From: Prorocentrum cordatum
Taxonomy: Eukaryota; Sar; Dinophyceae; Prorocentrales; Prorocentraceae
DNA length: 42,500 nucleotides
Assembly: GCA_963575745.1 (NCBI GenBank)
Contig: CAUYUJ010019115.1
Location: forward strand, 457,041 to 499,540
Direction of reading: 5' to 3'
Shown here: piece by piece, positions 9,772 to 19,750 of the stretch
Position numbering within the stretch: position 1 is the first letter of the stretch
Layout of the letters: every line of letters starts with the position of its first letter
Made by a program: the position numbers and the translations under genes
Notes under the pieces: model-generated
Seen by the model: only the letters and a program-made list of their open reading frames with translations
Told to the model about the DNA's origin: nothing
The model's database searches: none

Positions 9772-10050
9772 CCGGCGCATTTTCCTAAACGGGGCGTTCG
9801 CTTGAGACTGCCCTCGTCGCCATGCCAATACATGTAACATGGCGGGACATGTGCTCGCATGGAGGGCTGCGCATTTTCAAAGCGGGGCTCTCGCTGGACA
9901 CGTGCCTGCATGATCATGTATCGTCGCGCGCCTCGCGGTCAGGCGGAACGAATGCCGTTCCTTTTCAAACTGGGCCTCCCGCCTGAATTGGGGCACGTCT
10001 ATGGGGCGTTTGTCTTTCAAAGAGGGGGGGCACCTCCCGCAGTGACATGT
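9772..10050. repeat. degenerate four-copy tandem repeat around TTTTCAAA.GGGGC
   Basis: Four copies of a motif close to CATTTTCAAAGCGGGGCTCTCGC, then GACACGTGCCTGCATG, start near 9777, 9871, 9958 and 10011. The third and fourth copies are more diverged, and the spacing falls from about 94 to 52. The core resembles the GC-rich family at 34.2-35.4 kb and may be a distant member. Confidence 0.45.
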
Positions 10051-10201
10051 AATTATTGTAGGGGCCTTTGAGGAACGAGCTTGGGACTGGACGGTGTATT
10101 GCAGCAATTCTCGATTCACCTTGGGTTTCCACGGGCCCTTCCTCGCGAGGCTCTGGATCAGCACGGCGAGCTGGCCAACTACCACTTCAAGAGGCCTGCA
10201 C

Positions 10202-10391
10202 TGGCCGTCAAACAACAACTACAACAACAACGCTCGCCGACGCCGACGCCGTTCGACTCCGTCGACAACAACAACACACTACTACTTCCTCTCGCCGACA
10301 CCGTTCGACAGTCTGCCCCCCCTGGCCGTCAAACAACTACAACAACAACACACTACTACTTCCGCTCGCCGACGCCGTTCGACTCCGTCGA
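10202..10391. repeat. three-copy minisatellite with ACAACAACA and CTCGCCGACGCCGTTCGA
   Basis: Copies at about 10202-10266, 10267-10320 and 10322-10391 share GGCCGTCAAACAAC (first and third), an ACAACAACA tract, CACTACTACTTCC (second and third) and CTCGCCGACGCCGTTCGACTC. Units are 55-70 bases long. ORFs across the block read the repeat. Confidence 0.75.
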
Positions 10392-10439
10392 GATCGCGCG
10401 CCCCGAGAAGCGCGTGACAGCCCTGAGCGCGTGGGAGCT

Positions 10440-10790
10440 GATGTAGGCGGCCCGCTAACAGCAGGCGAGGGAGGAAAGCGGAAGAGGAGGAAGAAGCGAG
10501 GAGGAGGGGGAATACGCCGACGACAGTGTTTACGACACGCAAGCGCGAAGCGCGACTGCGACGCAGTCGGTCGGGTGTCCGAAACCATCCTCACACCCTC
10601 CCTTCTCGCCATCCCCGACGACAACGGCGTCGGCGACGCCGACGAAAACGTCGACGTCGACGACGTCGGCAAAGGCCCTCCCTGAGGAAGGGGACGGGAA
10701 AGTGAGGGAGGCCCTTGTCCTCCTCCTCCTCCTCCCTCCCTGTTTCCTCCTCTTGCCTATAGCTATGTTGGGTCGAACTTATTTAAGGCG
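10440..10790. other. low-complexity GAGGAAG, GACGTCG and CTCCTC tracts
   Basis: 10455-10515 is GAGGAAG-rich, 10615-10672 is GACGACGTCGAC-rich and 10715-10755 is CTCCTC-rich. No gene is supported. The end of an ORF at 10685 lies in this repeat. Confidence 0.6.
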
Positions 10791-10929
10791 TTACGTATCG
10801 AATGGGGCGGCATGGTAGCGGAGTGCGGTTAAAAAAGGCAGTCGGCTGCACTATTGTCAAACATCCCTAACTGGCCAACGCCTGAGCGCGGCCAGCGAGT
10901 TGGCAACCGACCTGGCGATGCAGAACCAC

Positions 10930-12390
10930 ACGACTGCCCCTACTCAGGTTGGGGGGTGACTGTAGCTCCCAGCCCGTGGCTATGTGGTTGTTGCCGTTGG
11001 TTATGGAGCGTGGTGTTGTCGTCGGTACCTTGGTATCTCGCGTGTATGCCAATGTTCTCGCCGACGGTGAAGTCGTAGCGCTTAGTGGCCTGCTTGTTGT
11101 AGGTTTGTGTGGGTCTCCTGCGAATCCTCCTCTGTGCAATCGGAGTCGAAGTGTGGATGCTAAAGTCGCGCCATGTTGTTGTCGATGTCGTTGGACCACT
11201 CTGTCCACATTCGTGCTGTCCTTTGCTGGTGTCCTATGGCGTGGCCTTGTGTGTCGCCGAGTGCGCATGGCTTGCCGTCACGTCTGTACTGGAGGCAGCG
11301 GTGGAAAGGGGGGTCGTGGGGACGTAATGCCCAATGGTGGCCGATGCTTGTGTGCCAATGCATTTATTCCATCTGGACAATCTGGTGCTGAGACGCTGGT
11401 GTATCAACTGGGAATGGGTGATGCTGATGTCTGGAAGGTATGCAACCGTAAGGTTGCTGGGTTCGATAGTGTGGGCCCATCCGATATCTGTAGGAACCAC
11501 CCAGTGCTCGTGTCCGAACCAGTGGCGGATGTACACGAACTTCCTGTCTAAGTTCTTGTTGGTGACCTCGCGTGGTCTGTTCTTTTGTACTTGCGCACGT
11601 AGTGGGGTCGCTGTATTCGGCTCGTAGTCCTTGCATGGTGTAGCTATGCGCTGAAATGGTGGGAAGAGCGGCCCGAGCGTCTTGCTTATTAGTAGGGGTG
11701 GTTGTGTGTCATCTTCGTCCCCGTCGTAGTGGTTGCCTGCTGAGCGGTAGTGTGCCTCTCCCAACTATCTGCGTTCTTGTGTCAATGGGTCGTCGCATTT
11801 TTGGGAGTAAATCCAATGCAACTCTACGGCTTGTGCAAACAAAACCTGGAAATGCCGCCGTTCTTCCGCGTGTACTGCGAACCGTCCATTTGTATCTGTA
11901 GCTACGTCTGGATCTCGAATGCCACCCATCATGGCGACTGTCCGTGCGATCTGGGGGCCGCCCAGCCGCGGGGCCAAGCTGGTCATCATTCGAACAAAGA
12001 TTGCAACGGTATGCTGTTGGTGATGGTATGTCGAGGCTGGATACCTGGAACACTAATAATACATACGGTAATTCAACATTTATGGTGGATATTGGGCAGC
12101 CGTGGGATACTAGATGTAGATAGTGTTCTGCAGCTATCCTGTGCTCGGGCTGGTGCTTGGGTCTATGGAAGCTGTAGCGCTGTCTGCAAACGCCTTCACT
12201 CCCTTCCTCAAGCCAGGCCCTGTGGGTTCCCTGAAGGGTATGGGGAAGGTACTGCGTCGATTTGCTTGATGTGGATGTCGTGTTGTCTGTGGTGATAGTC
12301 GTGCAGGCATGCGACGTGGTGCTGTCGTAGTGCCATGCCGTCGTAATTGTGTCGTGTTATGCGCAATTCCTCTTCCTGACTACGCTGATG
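10930..12390 (-). pseudogene. broken - strand gene of unknown function
   Basis: Read on the - strand from about 12375 down, coding-like sequence changes frame several times. An ATG-less open frame, about 12375-11709, includes VCRQRYSFHRPKHQPEHRI. A second frame, about 12030-11765, reads MMTSLAPRLGGPQIARTVAM and HAEERRHFQVLFAQAVELHW, meets TAG at 11765, and continues in frame from 11764 to 11234 with LDRKFVYIRHWFGHEHW. A third, about 11363-11160, has RMWTEWSNDIDNNMARL then TAG. A last, about 11075-10945, has KRYDFTVGENIGIHARYQG. The composition is polar and protein-like throughout. The overlapping + ORF 11750-12295 is rich in Cys, Trp and Met, which fits a shadow frame. The family is not recognised; a mobile-element ORF is possible but unproven. 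Confidence 0.5.
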
Positions 12391-12574
12391 ACAACGTCAA
12401 GTGTCAGAAAATTCATGCGTACATGGGGTTTTATATGGGATCGAGATTGCAAGAGGAATCAATGAAATATGTCGTCACATCGAGGAGGGGCCCTCTTCAC
12501 CTTCTTCAAGTACTGCGCTGCGCCTCATGGGATTAGGTACAATCAAAACATATCAGCCAGCGTTGACTCCAAAT

Positions 12575-12870
12575 AAATAGGAGGACAGGAGGACGACGTG
12601 AGGAGGATGGGAGGAGGACGAAAGGAGGACGGGAGGAGAGCGGGAGGAGCAAAATCAAGCAAGCGCAAGCAAGCAAGCGGAAGCAAGCAAGCGCAATCGA
12701 GCTATAACAAGCAATCAAGACCCAGCGATCAAGTGCGAGCAAGCAAGGGCAAGCAAGAGCAATCAAGCGAGAGCAAGCACGCAAGAGTAATCAGGCGCAA
12801 TTGGAACAAGGAGGGGGGCCATTGGAAAAAGTGGGGGTGCCATTGGAAAAGGGGGGGGGGTCCTAAAGAC
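12575..12870. repeat. GGAGGAC, AAGCAAGC and CCATTGGAAAA repeats
   Basis: Three blocks follow one another: GGAGGAC/GGGAGG at 12580-12650, AAGCAAGC/AATCAAGC tetramer-octamer repeats at about 12650-12795, and three copies of CCATTGGAAAAAGTGGGGG or its variants at about 12797-12865. No gene. Confidence 0.8.
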
Positions 12871-12959
12871 CAATTGCTTATGATGTGCTAGGAACAACGT
12901 GTACAATAAGAAATTTATACTTGGATGCACAAGGTGAAAGGAGTACCGATCAAGCGCCC

Positions 12960-14255
12960 TCCATGCCTCTCTCCGAAATATGCCCCATTGGGTTCCCGTG
13001 CCGGGCATGAAGCGCGCTCCTTGTGCGATATCCTTCTGACCATCTGTATGCTGTATCGCCCCTTTCTTCATGATGGCCTTTCCCTGGAATGCTCTCTCTT
13101 TGGCTCCCGTGCTGGGTATGGGGCGGGCGATGGCATGCGTCTTCGGTCGGTGTAGGCTCTGCCATGGTGGTTAAGTGCGCGGTGGTTGTACAATGGCACG
13201 TGTGGTGGACTGTGCTAGATTGTTTTGCTGAGTCGGTTTCTTATGCTATGCGGTCTTCTCATCTGCTGAATGGCACAGAAATCGTGTAGTCGATGGTGCT
13301 TGTGGTCTTCTGTAGGTGCTACGTGGTGGTGCTCATTTATAACGCTGTGCTGTCGTCGTAAAGCTGTGCCGTCGCAGTGCTGGTTCGCGGTGCTGGACTG
13401 CGCTGATTCGTCGTGCTTGATTGTGCCGTACGCGAGAGAAAGTGGATGAGACACTGTAAAGAACTGTTGCAATGTCAGATGCCCGACGGTCAATCGCTGG
13501 CTGACAAATCTCTTGCAAAAGCAGTTTTCGTTGTCTTCGGAATATTAAGAGTCCTTCGCGAAGGTAACAACAGACAATATAATATATCCAAACAATAACC
13601 TGTATGTAACAAGGGCATAGATGGTAAACGATGCATCAATTATTCATGTGTTGAATGTTAAAGCCTTGCTTGCTTGTCCCAGAGATATGCACTATGGGCT
13701 TTCGTACCGGGTATGAGGCGGGCTCCTGTGTGTAATCTCGCATGACAGATTGAAGACGGTATCGCGCATGTGCTCCGGGTGCCTCTCCCCGAGGCATGCC
13801 CTGATGGCTCCCGTGGCGGGTATGAGGCGGGCGTGACAGACAGCCCTCATACAATCAAGTCAAAGGTTGTAGATTGTTGGTGCTGCTGTATGTTTTGTGG
13901 TCAGTAGCAAGCGTGGTGGACTGTACTGCGTCGTGGTGCATGCCGCATTCGTGTGCAGTGGTGCTACGTGCCAGATAATGTAGCAAGGATTGATGCCAGG
14001 CAGTAGTTACAGCTTCGGAGTGTAATCTTGAATGTATGGTAAAAGACTGATCATAATGCCCTCGATGTTCTCCCCAGGGTATGCCACATAGGCTCTCATG
14101 CCAGGTGTGAGGCCAGCTATCTGTGTTGTATGCCTAAAGGTAGTCGCGGTCAACTTGTCGAAATGCTGGTCACCATAGCCTGGTCTGCCTCTCCACGACG
14201 TATGCCCCGGTAGGCTCCCATGCTTGGTATGGGGCTGGCTAGGCTAGTTGCCGCG
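12960..14255. repeat. six copies of a roughly 65-bp element arranged as three pairs
   Basis: Copies lie at about 12964-13030, 13075-13139, 13676-13735, 13780-13843, 14058-14130 and 14178-14250. Each carries a version of ATGCCCCNTNGGCTCCCGTG, then CYGGGTATGRGGCGGGCT, often preceded by CTCTCCCC. Members of a pair are about 105-120 bases apart. The flanks of the first and second pairs also share GTGGTGGACTGT near 13203 and 13912, so the true unit is probably a longer higher-order repeat. Reverse-strand reading gives a recurring TRHGS or TQHGS, which may be incidental. Confidence 0.65.
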
Positions 14256-14289
14256 TAAGGTGGCTAGAGGCCACTTTCCTGGATCCGAA

Positions 14290-14835
14290 ACATTTTTCAT
14301 CGCTGTCGTCCCCCTCATTTCTCCGCCTCCGCCTTCCCCAGGTCCTCGTGATCCTCCCACTCCCTCCACTCCAGTTCCTGCTGCTGCTGCTCGTCTTCGT
14401 CCTCATCCTTTCTCATTCTCCCCATTTGCCTCCTGCTCGTCCAACTGCTCACCCGCCACCTCCTCCTCCCATGTACGCTGCTCTCCTTTTCCGACTGTGC
14501 ATCACCTGATGGGCTCTTTTCGGATGACAGGCGTCCGCGGATAGAGAAAGTCAGCGCGATGGACACCGATGGGACAGAGGGATAGGATGTCAGACATGGC
14601 ACGGGCGCACATAGCTTGCCTCCTCCTCCTCCTCCTCCTCCTTTCCTTCTCCTCCTCGTTCTCCTTCCCTTCCCTTCCCTTCCCTTCCCTTCCCCTTCCC
14701 CTCCACCCCTCCGTTTCCCCCACCTGCCTCTCCTCCTCCTCCTCCTCCCTCCTTCTCCTCTTCCTCCTCCTCTTCCTCCTCCTCCTCCTCCTCCTCCTCC
14801 TCCTCCTCCTCCTCCTCCTCCTCCCCTCTGTCAAT
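14290..14835. repeat. pyrimidine tract with (CTC)n and (CCCTT)n
   Basis: CTC-rich sequence with perfect CTC runs at 14618-14645 and 14770-14823, and a TTCCC pentamer run at about 14668-14700. Long ORFs on both strands here encode poly-Leu, poly-Pro, poly-Glu or poly-Arg and are not genes. Confidence 0.9.
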
Positions 14836-15235
14836 CCAGCCGCGCTCGTATCCGATCAGAAGCGTGCCATTACAACATTGGGAATGCTGCATCGCGAATG
14901 CTGGCGAGCTGGGGCCGACATGTGCAAGTAACCAGTGTAGAGGAGCAAAGGAGAGGGAGAGTATGAACCACTCCCTGCTCGTCTTGGTTACAGGCCCCGA
15001 ACTCGCAAATGTAGCATGATGCCGTCTTGGGTATCACCAGAAGGAGCAACCACCTCGCCATGTATACAGATCAAGGGAACTCCTAGGGGTACGGCATACG
15101 CATTACTGAACACGGGGTGGTTATCACGCGCCATTTTTTGTTACACACATGCAGTACTAACATGCACATGTGTTCACAACGGTGTTGTGTCTTTTCTCTC
15201 TGTGTATGTTTGTAGATTGTTGCTCCGTTATTGGC
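14836..15235. other. unique sequence between two pyrimidine tracts
   Basis: No supported gene. Short unrelated ORFs exist on both strands. A T-rich segment, 15130-15230, with GTGTATGTTTGT is slightly unlike its GC-rich surroundings. Confidence 0.35.
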
Positions 15236-15239
15236 AGTG

Positions 15240-15605
15240 GCCCTCCCGCATTCGCTGCTGCTGCTGCCCTTCCCTCTTCTCCTACCTCCCTTTTTCGCTC
15301 GTCCTCTCGTGCTCCTCCCTCGTCTTCGTCGTCCTCCCACCCTCACTGCTCACAGCCCGCGGGGGCCGTCCTCCACGCCCTCGTCCTAGTCAGCGTCCCC
15401 CTCGACCTGCGCGGACTCTAAGGCGGTGTCGCCGAGGTTCTCGTCCTCCGGCTCGAATCCCCGTCATTATCCTCCTTCTCTTCCTCTCCCTCTCTCTCCC
15501 CTTCCTCCTCCTCCTCCTCCTCCTCCTCCTCCTCCTCGTCCTCCTCCCCATTCCCCCTTCCTCCGTTCCTTCTCCACTTCCTACTCCTCGTCCTCTCTCC
15601 ATCTC
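15240..15605. repeat. pyrimidine tract with (CTC)n
   Basis: CTC/CCT-rich sequence with a near-perfect CTC run at about 15505-15540. ORFs such as 15016-15885 and 15426-16058 cross it and are not supported as genes. Confidence 0.85.
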
Positions 15606-15739
15606 GAACGCACGACAGCAAAGTATGGAGCCAACTCTTCTCAAACAGGATCCGTGGAAGATCAGGTGGAGGAGGAAGAGGAAACTGCGGAGGAGAAAAG
15701 TCACTCCTATGAAGTTGCTCTTGAGGTTCATTGCGCCAC

Positions 15740-15825
15740 TCTACTGGTCGTCTACTCCACTGGTCCACGAGGTCGTCTACTCGAACTTGCAGAACATGAA
15801 ATCGTCTACTCCACTGGTCGCGCAA
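15740..15825. repeat. three copies of GTCGTCTACTCCACTGGTC
   Basis: Copies at about 15748-15766, 15772-15783 (truncated after CTACTC) and 15800-15820 are separated by 20-30 bases. This is a short direct repeat, perhaps the remnant of a minisatellite. Confidence 0.6.
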
Positions 15826-16036
15826 TCATCCCACCTTCCCACCTGCAACTTGTTTTGCGCACCCGTGCGGCCGCGATTGCGGTGACTATTTGGCACTGGC
15901 TAGTACATCTCGGCGGATGCGCTAGCGCGCGTAAGCTCGTGGGCAGAGCGGCCAGCTGGTTTGGCACGGCCGACGCGGCCAAGACGGCGCTTACCGATGG
16001 AAGCTTCCCAACGCGTCTCAAAAACAACCCTTGCAC
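15806..16036 (-). CDS. small hypothetical ORF, 76 aa
   Basis: An Ala/Leu/Arg-rich - strand ORF with a hydrophobic start. It may be a gene fragment, because this GC-rich sequence is not a simple repeat. A + strand frame is also open, so strand and reality are uncertain. Confidence 0.15.
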   Translation of the reverse strand: MQGLFLRRVGKLPSVSAVLAASAVPNQLAALPTSLRALAHPPRCTSQCQIVTAIAAARVRKTSCRWEGGMIARPVE

Positions 16037-16079
16037 GCGGGCATTTCAATACGGGTAGGTGATTCGGGCGGGCGCGTTT

Positions 16080-16285
16080 TCATGATGACGCCGACATTGG
16101 CAGCAATGATAATGGTAGTAGCGATGGTAGAATCGATGTTGAAGATGACAACGGCAATATCAATGACGGCACCGGTATTCGTGACGACGATGATGATGTC
16201 CATGTGTCAGTGGTGAACAATATTGTCTGATGACGGCGGCAATCACGGCGATGGATGATGACTATACCGGCGGTGAGATTATGAG
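16080..16285. repeat. GATGAT-type degenerate microsatellite
   Basis: ATGATG, GATGACG and CGGCAAT variants recur, giving Met/Thr- and Ile-rich ORFs on the two strands. No gene. Confidence 0.6.
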
Positions 16286-16499
16286 GGTGATGTGGGGAAG
16301 TGCGCACGCGAGGACATGCAAGAACCCTGCCATACCTTTGTTGCAACATGTGGTTTTCAAATGTTTTTGAATCGCCCGTGCTTCGAAAACCTTTGGTAAA
16401 GGCAGGATTTCGACACGCGGGCGTGCGTGCGGCCCGCGTGGGATTTTTTCAGGCGGATTCGAGCACTGGCCGCATGCTGAGTCAACGCGGATGCACCGC

Positions 16500-16614
16500 G
16501 TGGTGAGACGAGAACAAGGCCTCTTGACGAACTTGCAGACATCATACGGTTTCCCTGTGCTTTCAGCAACTGCGCGCGGGCAGGGGATCTGCAAGATCTG
16601 TGATGGAAAATGTT
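16500..16614 (+). pseudogene. fragment ending ARGQGICKICDGKC (zinc-knuckle-like tail)
   Basis: The frame reads LLTNLQTSYGFPVL, then ATARGQGICKICDGKC and a stop. The same tail, ARGQG-x-C-x-I-C-D, occurs at 17300-17335. The CxxC and the conserved Gly/Gln suggest half of a zinc-binding module. Only the last 40 or so residues look coding, so this is a fragment. Confidence 0.35.
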
Positions 16615-16639
16615 AGCCAGCTTGGGCCCCAAACAATGA

Positions 16640-17090
16640 CTTCTTGCAATCAATGCGATGCGACAGGTGGTGCAATCAATATGGTACAACCTTGGTGATG
16701 CAATCCATGTGGTGCAGTCCATGTGGCGCAAAAGAATGCGAATCAATGCGTTGTAATACGTTGACATCCAAAGCAATGCAAAGCAATGCAAACCATTGCA
16801 AAGCAATGCAAAGCATAGAAAGGAAGGCAAGGCAATGAAAAGCAGTGCAAAGCAACGCGATGCAATGCATTGCGACGCAAATCAATGCAAAGCAAGGCGA
16901 AACAACATATTGCAATGAGAAACAATACAACGAGCTGTAAAGCAATGTAGAGCAATACAAAACGATGCAAGGCAACGCGAGGCAATGCAAAGGAATGCGA
17001 AGCGATGCGAAGCAATGCAAAGCAATGGAATGCAATCCGATGCAAAGCAACGCAAAACAACGCGAAGCCATGCAACACAGTGCAAAACGA
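16640..17090. repeat. (GCAAA/GCAAT)n pentamer-decamer satellite
   Basis: AAGCAATGC and related decamers (two pentamers, GCAAA and GCAAT) run from about 16755 to 17085, introduced by CAATC and GTGGTGC variants from 16640. Reverse-strand ORFs such as 16676-17071 are repetitive CFALLCIALH patterns and not genes. Confidence 0.85.
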
Positions 17091-17226
17091 CGGGCAGCGA
17101 CGAGCCGGCTGGACCGTCATTGGGATCCGGCGGCGACGGCGGCGACGGGCGGCGACGAGCTGGCTGGACCGAACGGCGACGGTAACGACAAGCGGCGACG
17201 GACGGCGACGAGCCGGCCGGACTGGC
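17090..17226. repeat. three copies of GGCGACGAGCCGGCTGGAC
   Basis: Copies at about 17096-17115, 17151-17170 and 17204-17222 are separated by GGCGACGG-type spacers. They immediately precede the CxxC fragment at 17245-17353. Confidence 0.7.
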
Positions 17227-17229
17227 ACC

Positions 17230-17353
17230 CAGTCCTAGTTGCCTCAGAACACAAGCAGGGGTTCCTAAGTGCAAACAGTGCTTTGTCTGTGGAACCTCCG
17301 CACATGCGCGCGGGCAGGGCACCTGCAATATTTGTGATGCAAGACCTTGGTGA
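17230..17353 (+). pseudogene. short zinc-finger-like fragment KCKQCFVCG...TCNICDA
   Basis: The + frame reads PKCKQCFVCGTSAHARGQG, then TCNICDARPW and TGA at 17351. The Cys spacing (C-x2-C-x2-C, then C-x2-C) suggests one compact zinc-binding module at a C-terminus. It shares ARGQG-x-C-x-I-C-D with 16570-16605. Upstream it runs into the 17.1-kb repeat, so any gene start is lost or the module is an exon. No function is assigned. Confidence 0.45.
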
Positions 17354-17729
17354 TCCTAACATTTTATATTGAGGTGCTTGCATGGCTAGTGTGTCCGTTC
17401 TGATTTTGGCAAGTTCGCGCGCGTGTGGGTTGTTTGAAAATTCGAAGCGGATCTCTGAAAACTAATCTTTTCAGAGAAACGAGTGTGCGCGCATGATGTG
17501 AAAGGGGTGTGCGGATACTGGCCTGTCTGGGATGGAACGGATTCATATGGAGAGATACGGTGAACAAAAATCGTACGACAAAGTGTACTATCCCAAGGTA
17601 TCCGTTCTCATAACCCTGGGGGGGAGGGTGGTAGAGTCCATTTTCCCCTGCAAGCGGAATCCGCACTCGGTGAAGCTGTGGCCAACGCGCACATGCAGTA
17701 AATAGCAACACTTGTTCGTGGTCTTTCGA

Positions 17730-18108
17730 GCACGCATGTATGTATGTGTATGTATGTCTATTTGTTTGTATGCATGTATGTCTGTATGTATGTACGTCTG
17801 TGTGTATACATGTATGTATGCATGCATGCATGCATTTATGTATGTATGCATGTATGCATGCGTGTATTTATGCGTGTATGCATGCATGTGTATGTGTGTA
17901 CGTACGTATGTATGTATGTAGGTAGGTAGGTAGGTAGATAGGTAGGTAGGTAGATAGGTAGGTAGGTACGTCGGTAGGTATGTAGGTATGTAGGTATGTA
18001 GGTATGTAGGTATGTAGGTATGTAGGTATGCATGTATGTATGTATGTATGTATGTATGTATGTATGTATGTATGTATTCATGTATTTATGTTTGTGCGCA
18101 TCTACATA
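17730..18108. repeat. (TATG/TAGG)n tetranucleotide satellite
   Basis: TGTATGTATGCA-type tetramers at 17730-17920, GTAGGTAGGTAGATAG at 17918-17990, GTATGTAG octamers to about 18030, then nearly perfect TATG to about 18080. ORFs on both strands read Cys/Met/Tyr/Val or His/Thr/Tyr/Ile cycles. A similar satellite lies at 33330-33905. Confidence 0.95.
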
Positions 18109-18121
18109 CATATTAGAACCA

Positions 18122-18144
18122 TCGCGCGCGCTTCGCGCGCGCTC
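18122..18144. repeat. alternating CG palindrome
   Basis: CGCGCGCG, CTT, CGCGCGCG forms a hairpin-capable inverted repeat of alternating purine-pyrimidine bases directly after the TATG satellite. Such sequence can adopt Z-DNA. No further role can be inferred. Confidence 0.6.
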
Positions 18145-18154
18145 AAGTTACCCG

Positions 18155-18480
18155 GAATTCCAGCTCGCGGACAAATGCCGAGGGCTGGGCGACGGTTGCG
18201 GATATGACCTTAGGTCGGACACGCTGCGGAAACACGTAGCGAAGAACCCGTCCCTGAGCATGGGGGACACCAAGAGGACGACGAAGAGGACGAGGGGGGG
18301 GCGGTCTGGAGGTCGAGCAAGGGGAGAAGAGTCCAGGAGCATGACGGCGGCGAAGACGAGGGCAGAACGGGAAGGAGGGGCAGGAGCAGAAGGAAAAGTG
18401 GAGTCATTGAAGACGAACAGCAGGAGGAATTCACAAAGAGGAGGGGCATTCGTGCCCCTCGTCCACGTGTGCCCCTCCTA
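18155..18480 (+). pseudogene. C2H2-like zinc-finger fragment, then low complexity
   Basis: The frame reads KCRGLGDGCGYDLRSDTLRK, then HVAKNPSLSMG. The GCGYDLRSDTLRKH part looks like the second Cys, helix and first His of a C2H2 finger, with a Cys six residues before it. Downstream residues are Arg/Thr/Gly-rich from purine-rich DNA. The upstream frame enters the satellite, so this is at best an exon or a remnant. Confidence 0.3.
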
Positions 18481-18539
18481 GTGGCCTTCTGCACATCCTG
18501 CCACCTAGCCTGGGCTGTTGGTGAGACTTCGTGAATGCC

Positions 18540-18835
18540 TGGTCGCGTCTCTGGGGAAACCTCAGGGCAGCCTGTTGGAAACAATGGTGAAGCTTCTTGG
18601 GACGCTTTTCGGAGCCTCTTCGGGGCCCATTGTGGCTCTCTTGGGTCCTCTGGGGGGGGGGGGGTCCTTGGGGCCCTGCTGGCGATCTTCGGGGTCCTCT
18701 TGGGGCCTTCTTGGGTGGTCCTGGGTGCCTCTCGGGCCGTCTTGGGGCTCTCTTGGGCCGTCTTGGGGCCCTCTGGGACACCTCTTCGGCCGTTTGGGGG
18801 GCTCTCCTAGGGGCTCCTGGGCCCGTCTTGGACGC
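18540..18835. repeat. GGGGCC/CTTGGG 21-bp repeat, locus 2
   Basis: Units like CTTGGGGCCTTCTTGGG and CTCGGGCCGTCTTGGGG, with a run of about 13 G at 18653-18665. The - strand reads PQDGPREPQDGPRGTQDHPR, a seven-residue period. It belongs to the family seen at 5885-6060 and 35460-35600. ORFs 18431-19033 and 18562-19095 (-) are built from it. Confidence 0.65.
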
Positions 18836-19048
18836 TGGGCACATGAAAACATCGATTGCGATAAACATAGACTCTTTTCCACGGGAACGGGGCGATTTTG
18901 CCTCTTCGAGTTCTCTTGAGGGTCCTCTTGGAATTGGGGCATCTTGGGGGCCTGCTGGCGATCGCTGGGGTCCTCTTTGGCGGAGGCCTCGAAATGTGTG
19001 GTTCGAACCGGGACCTGGCAAGCCTGTGGCCAAAAATGGCTGCGGACA

Positions 19049-19750
19049 TCGAAAGATGAAAAAGCAACGTCGCTACGAACGCGTAGCTGCCACAAGCCAG
19101 GTATCCCCGTGGCAACTTTTCTGACACCCCTCTTTATCCTCCTTCTCGTCCTCCTGATGCTCCTCGTCGTCTAAACCCAGCACACGTTCCCTATTATCGG
19201 ACGAAGACTCAGACACACTGGGGCTTCTGCGTCTCAGTGATAGCAAGAACCGGCATCGAAGGATGGAAACGCAACGTCGCTACGAACACGTGGCTACCAC
19301 AAGCCAGGTATCCCTGTGGTAACATTTCTGACACCCCTCCTGATCCTCCTCCTCGTTCTCCTGATCCTCCTCCTCCTCCTCCTCTCCCCCCCCTCCTCCT
19401 CCTCCTCCTCCTCCTCCTCCTCCTCCTCCTCCTCACCATCAGAGGGCGCCAGGAATGTAAAACGAACCTGTCTCACGACGGTGTAAGGCCAGCTCACGTT
19501 CCCGATTCTCGGGCGAGCAATCACACACTTTGGGGCTTCTGCGTCTCCATGGTGGCAGAAGCCCATATGGAAGGATCAAAAAGCCACGTCGCTACGAACG
19601 CGTGGCTGCCACAAGCCAGTTATCACGATGGTAACTTTTCTAACACCCCTCCTCGTCCTCCTCGTCCTGCTGATTCTCCTCCTCCTCCTCCTGCTCCTCC
19701 TCCTTCTCCTCCTCCGTCTCCTCCTCCTCTTCCTCCTGTCACGACTACCA
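19049..19750. repeat. three tandem copies of a composite unit with internal (CTC)n
   Basis: A segment of about 85 bases (core ACGTCGCTACGAACGCGTGG, then CTGCCACAAGCCAGGTATC and CTGACACCCCTC) occurs at 19049-19133, 19252-19340 and 19562-19650. Each copy is followed by a CTC microsatellite of different length. Between copies lies a second conserved module containing CACACTGGGGCTTCTGCGTC (about 19214 and 19526), preceded by CACGTTCCC. The units are about 205 and 310 bases, differing mainly in the microsatellite. ORFs that cross them are repeat artefacts. Confidence 0.8.

Noticed and set aside
9381-9917. 178-codon - ORF rich in Ile and Ser, apparently membrane-spanning
   Set aside because: Poly-Ile/Ser arises from the ATG/GAT microsatellite.
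14502-14966. Poly-Leu, poly-Pro, poly-Glu and poly-Arg ORFs
   Set aside because: All six frames stay open because the sequence is a CTC repeat.
16676-17328. Cys/Leu/His-rich - ORFs resembling a membrane protein
   Set aside because: They are exact translations of the GCAAA/GCAAT satellite.
17588-18111. His/Thr/Tyr or Cys/Met/Tyr ORFs, possible metal-binding proteins
   Set aside because: Tetranucleotide satellite read in different frames.
18996-19015. tRNA-like T-arm (GGTTCGAACC)
   Set aside because: The flanking bases do not form a five-pair T stem and no acceptor or anticodon arms fit around it.
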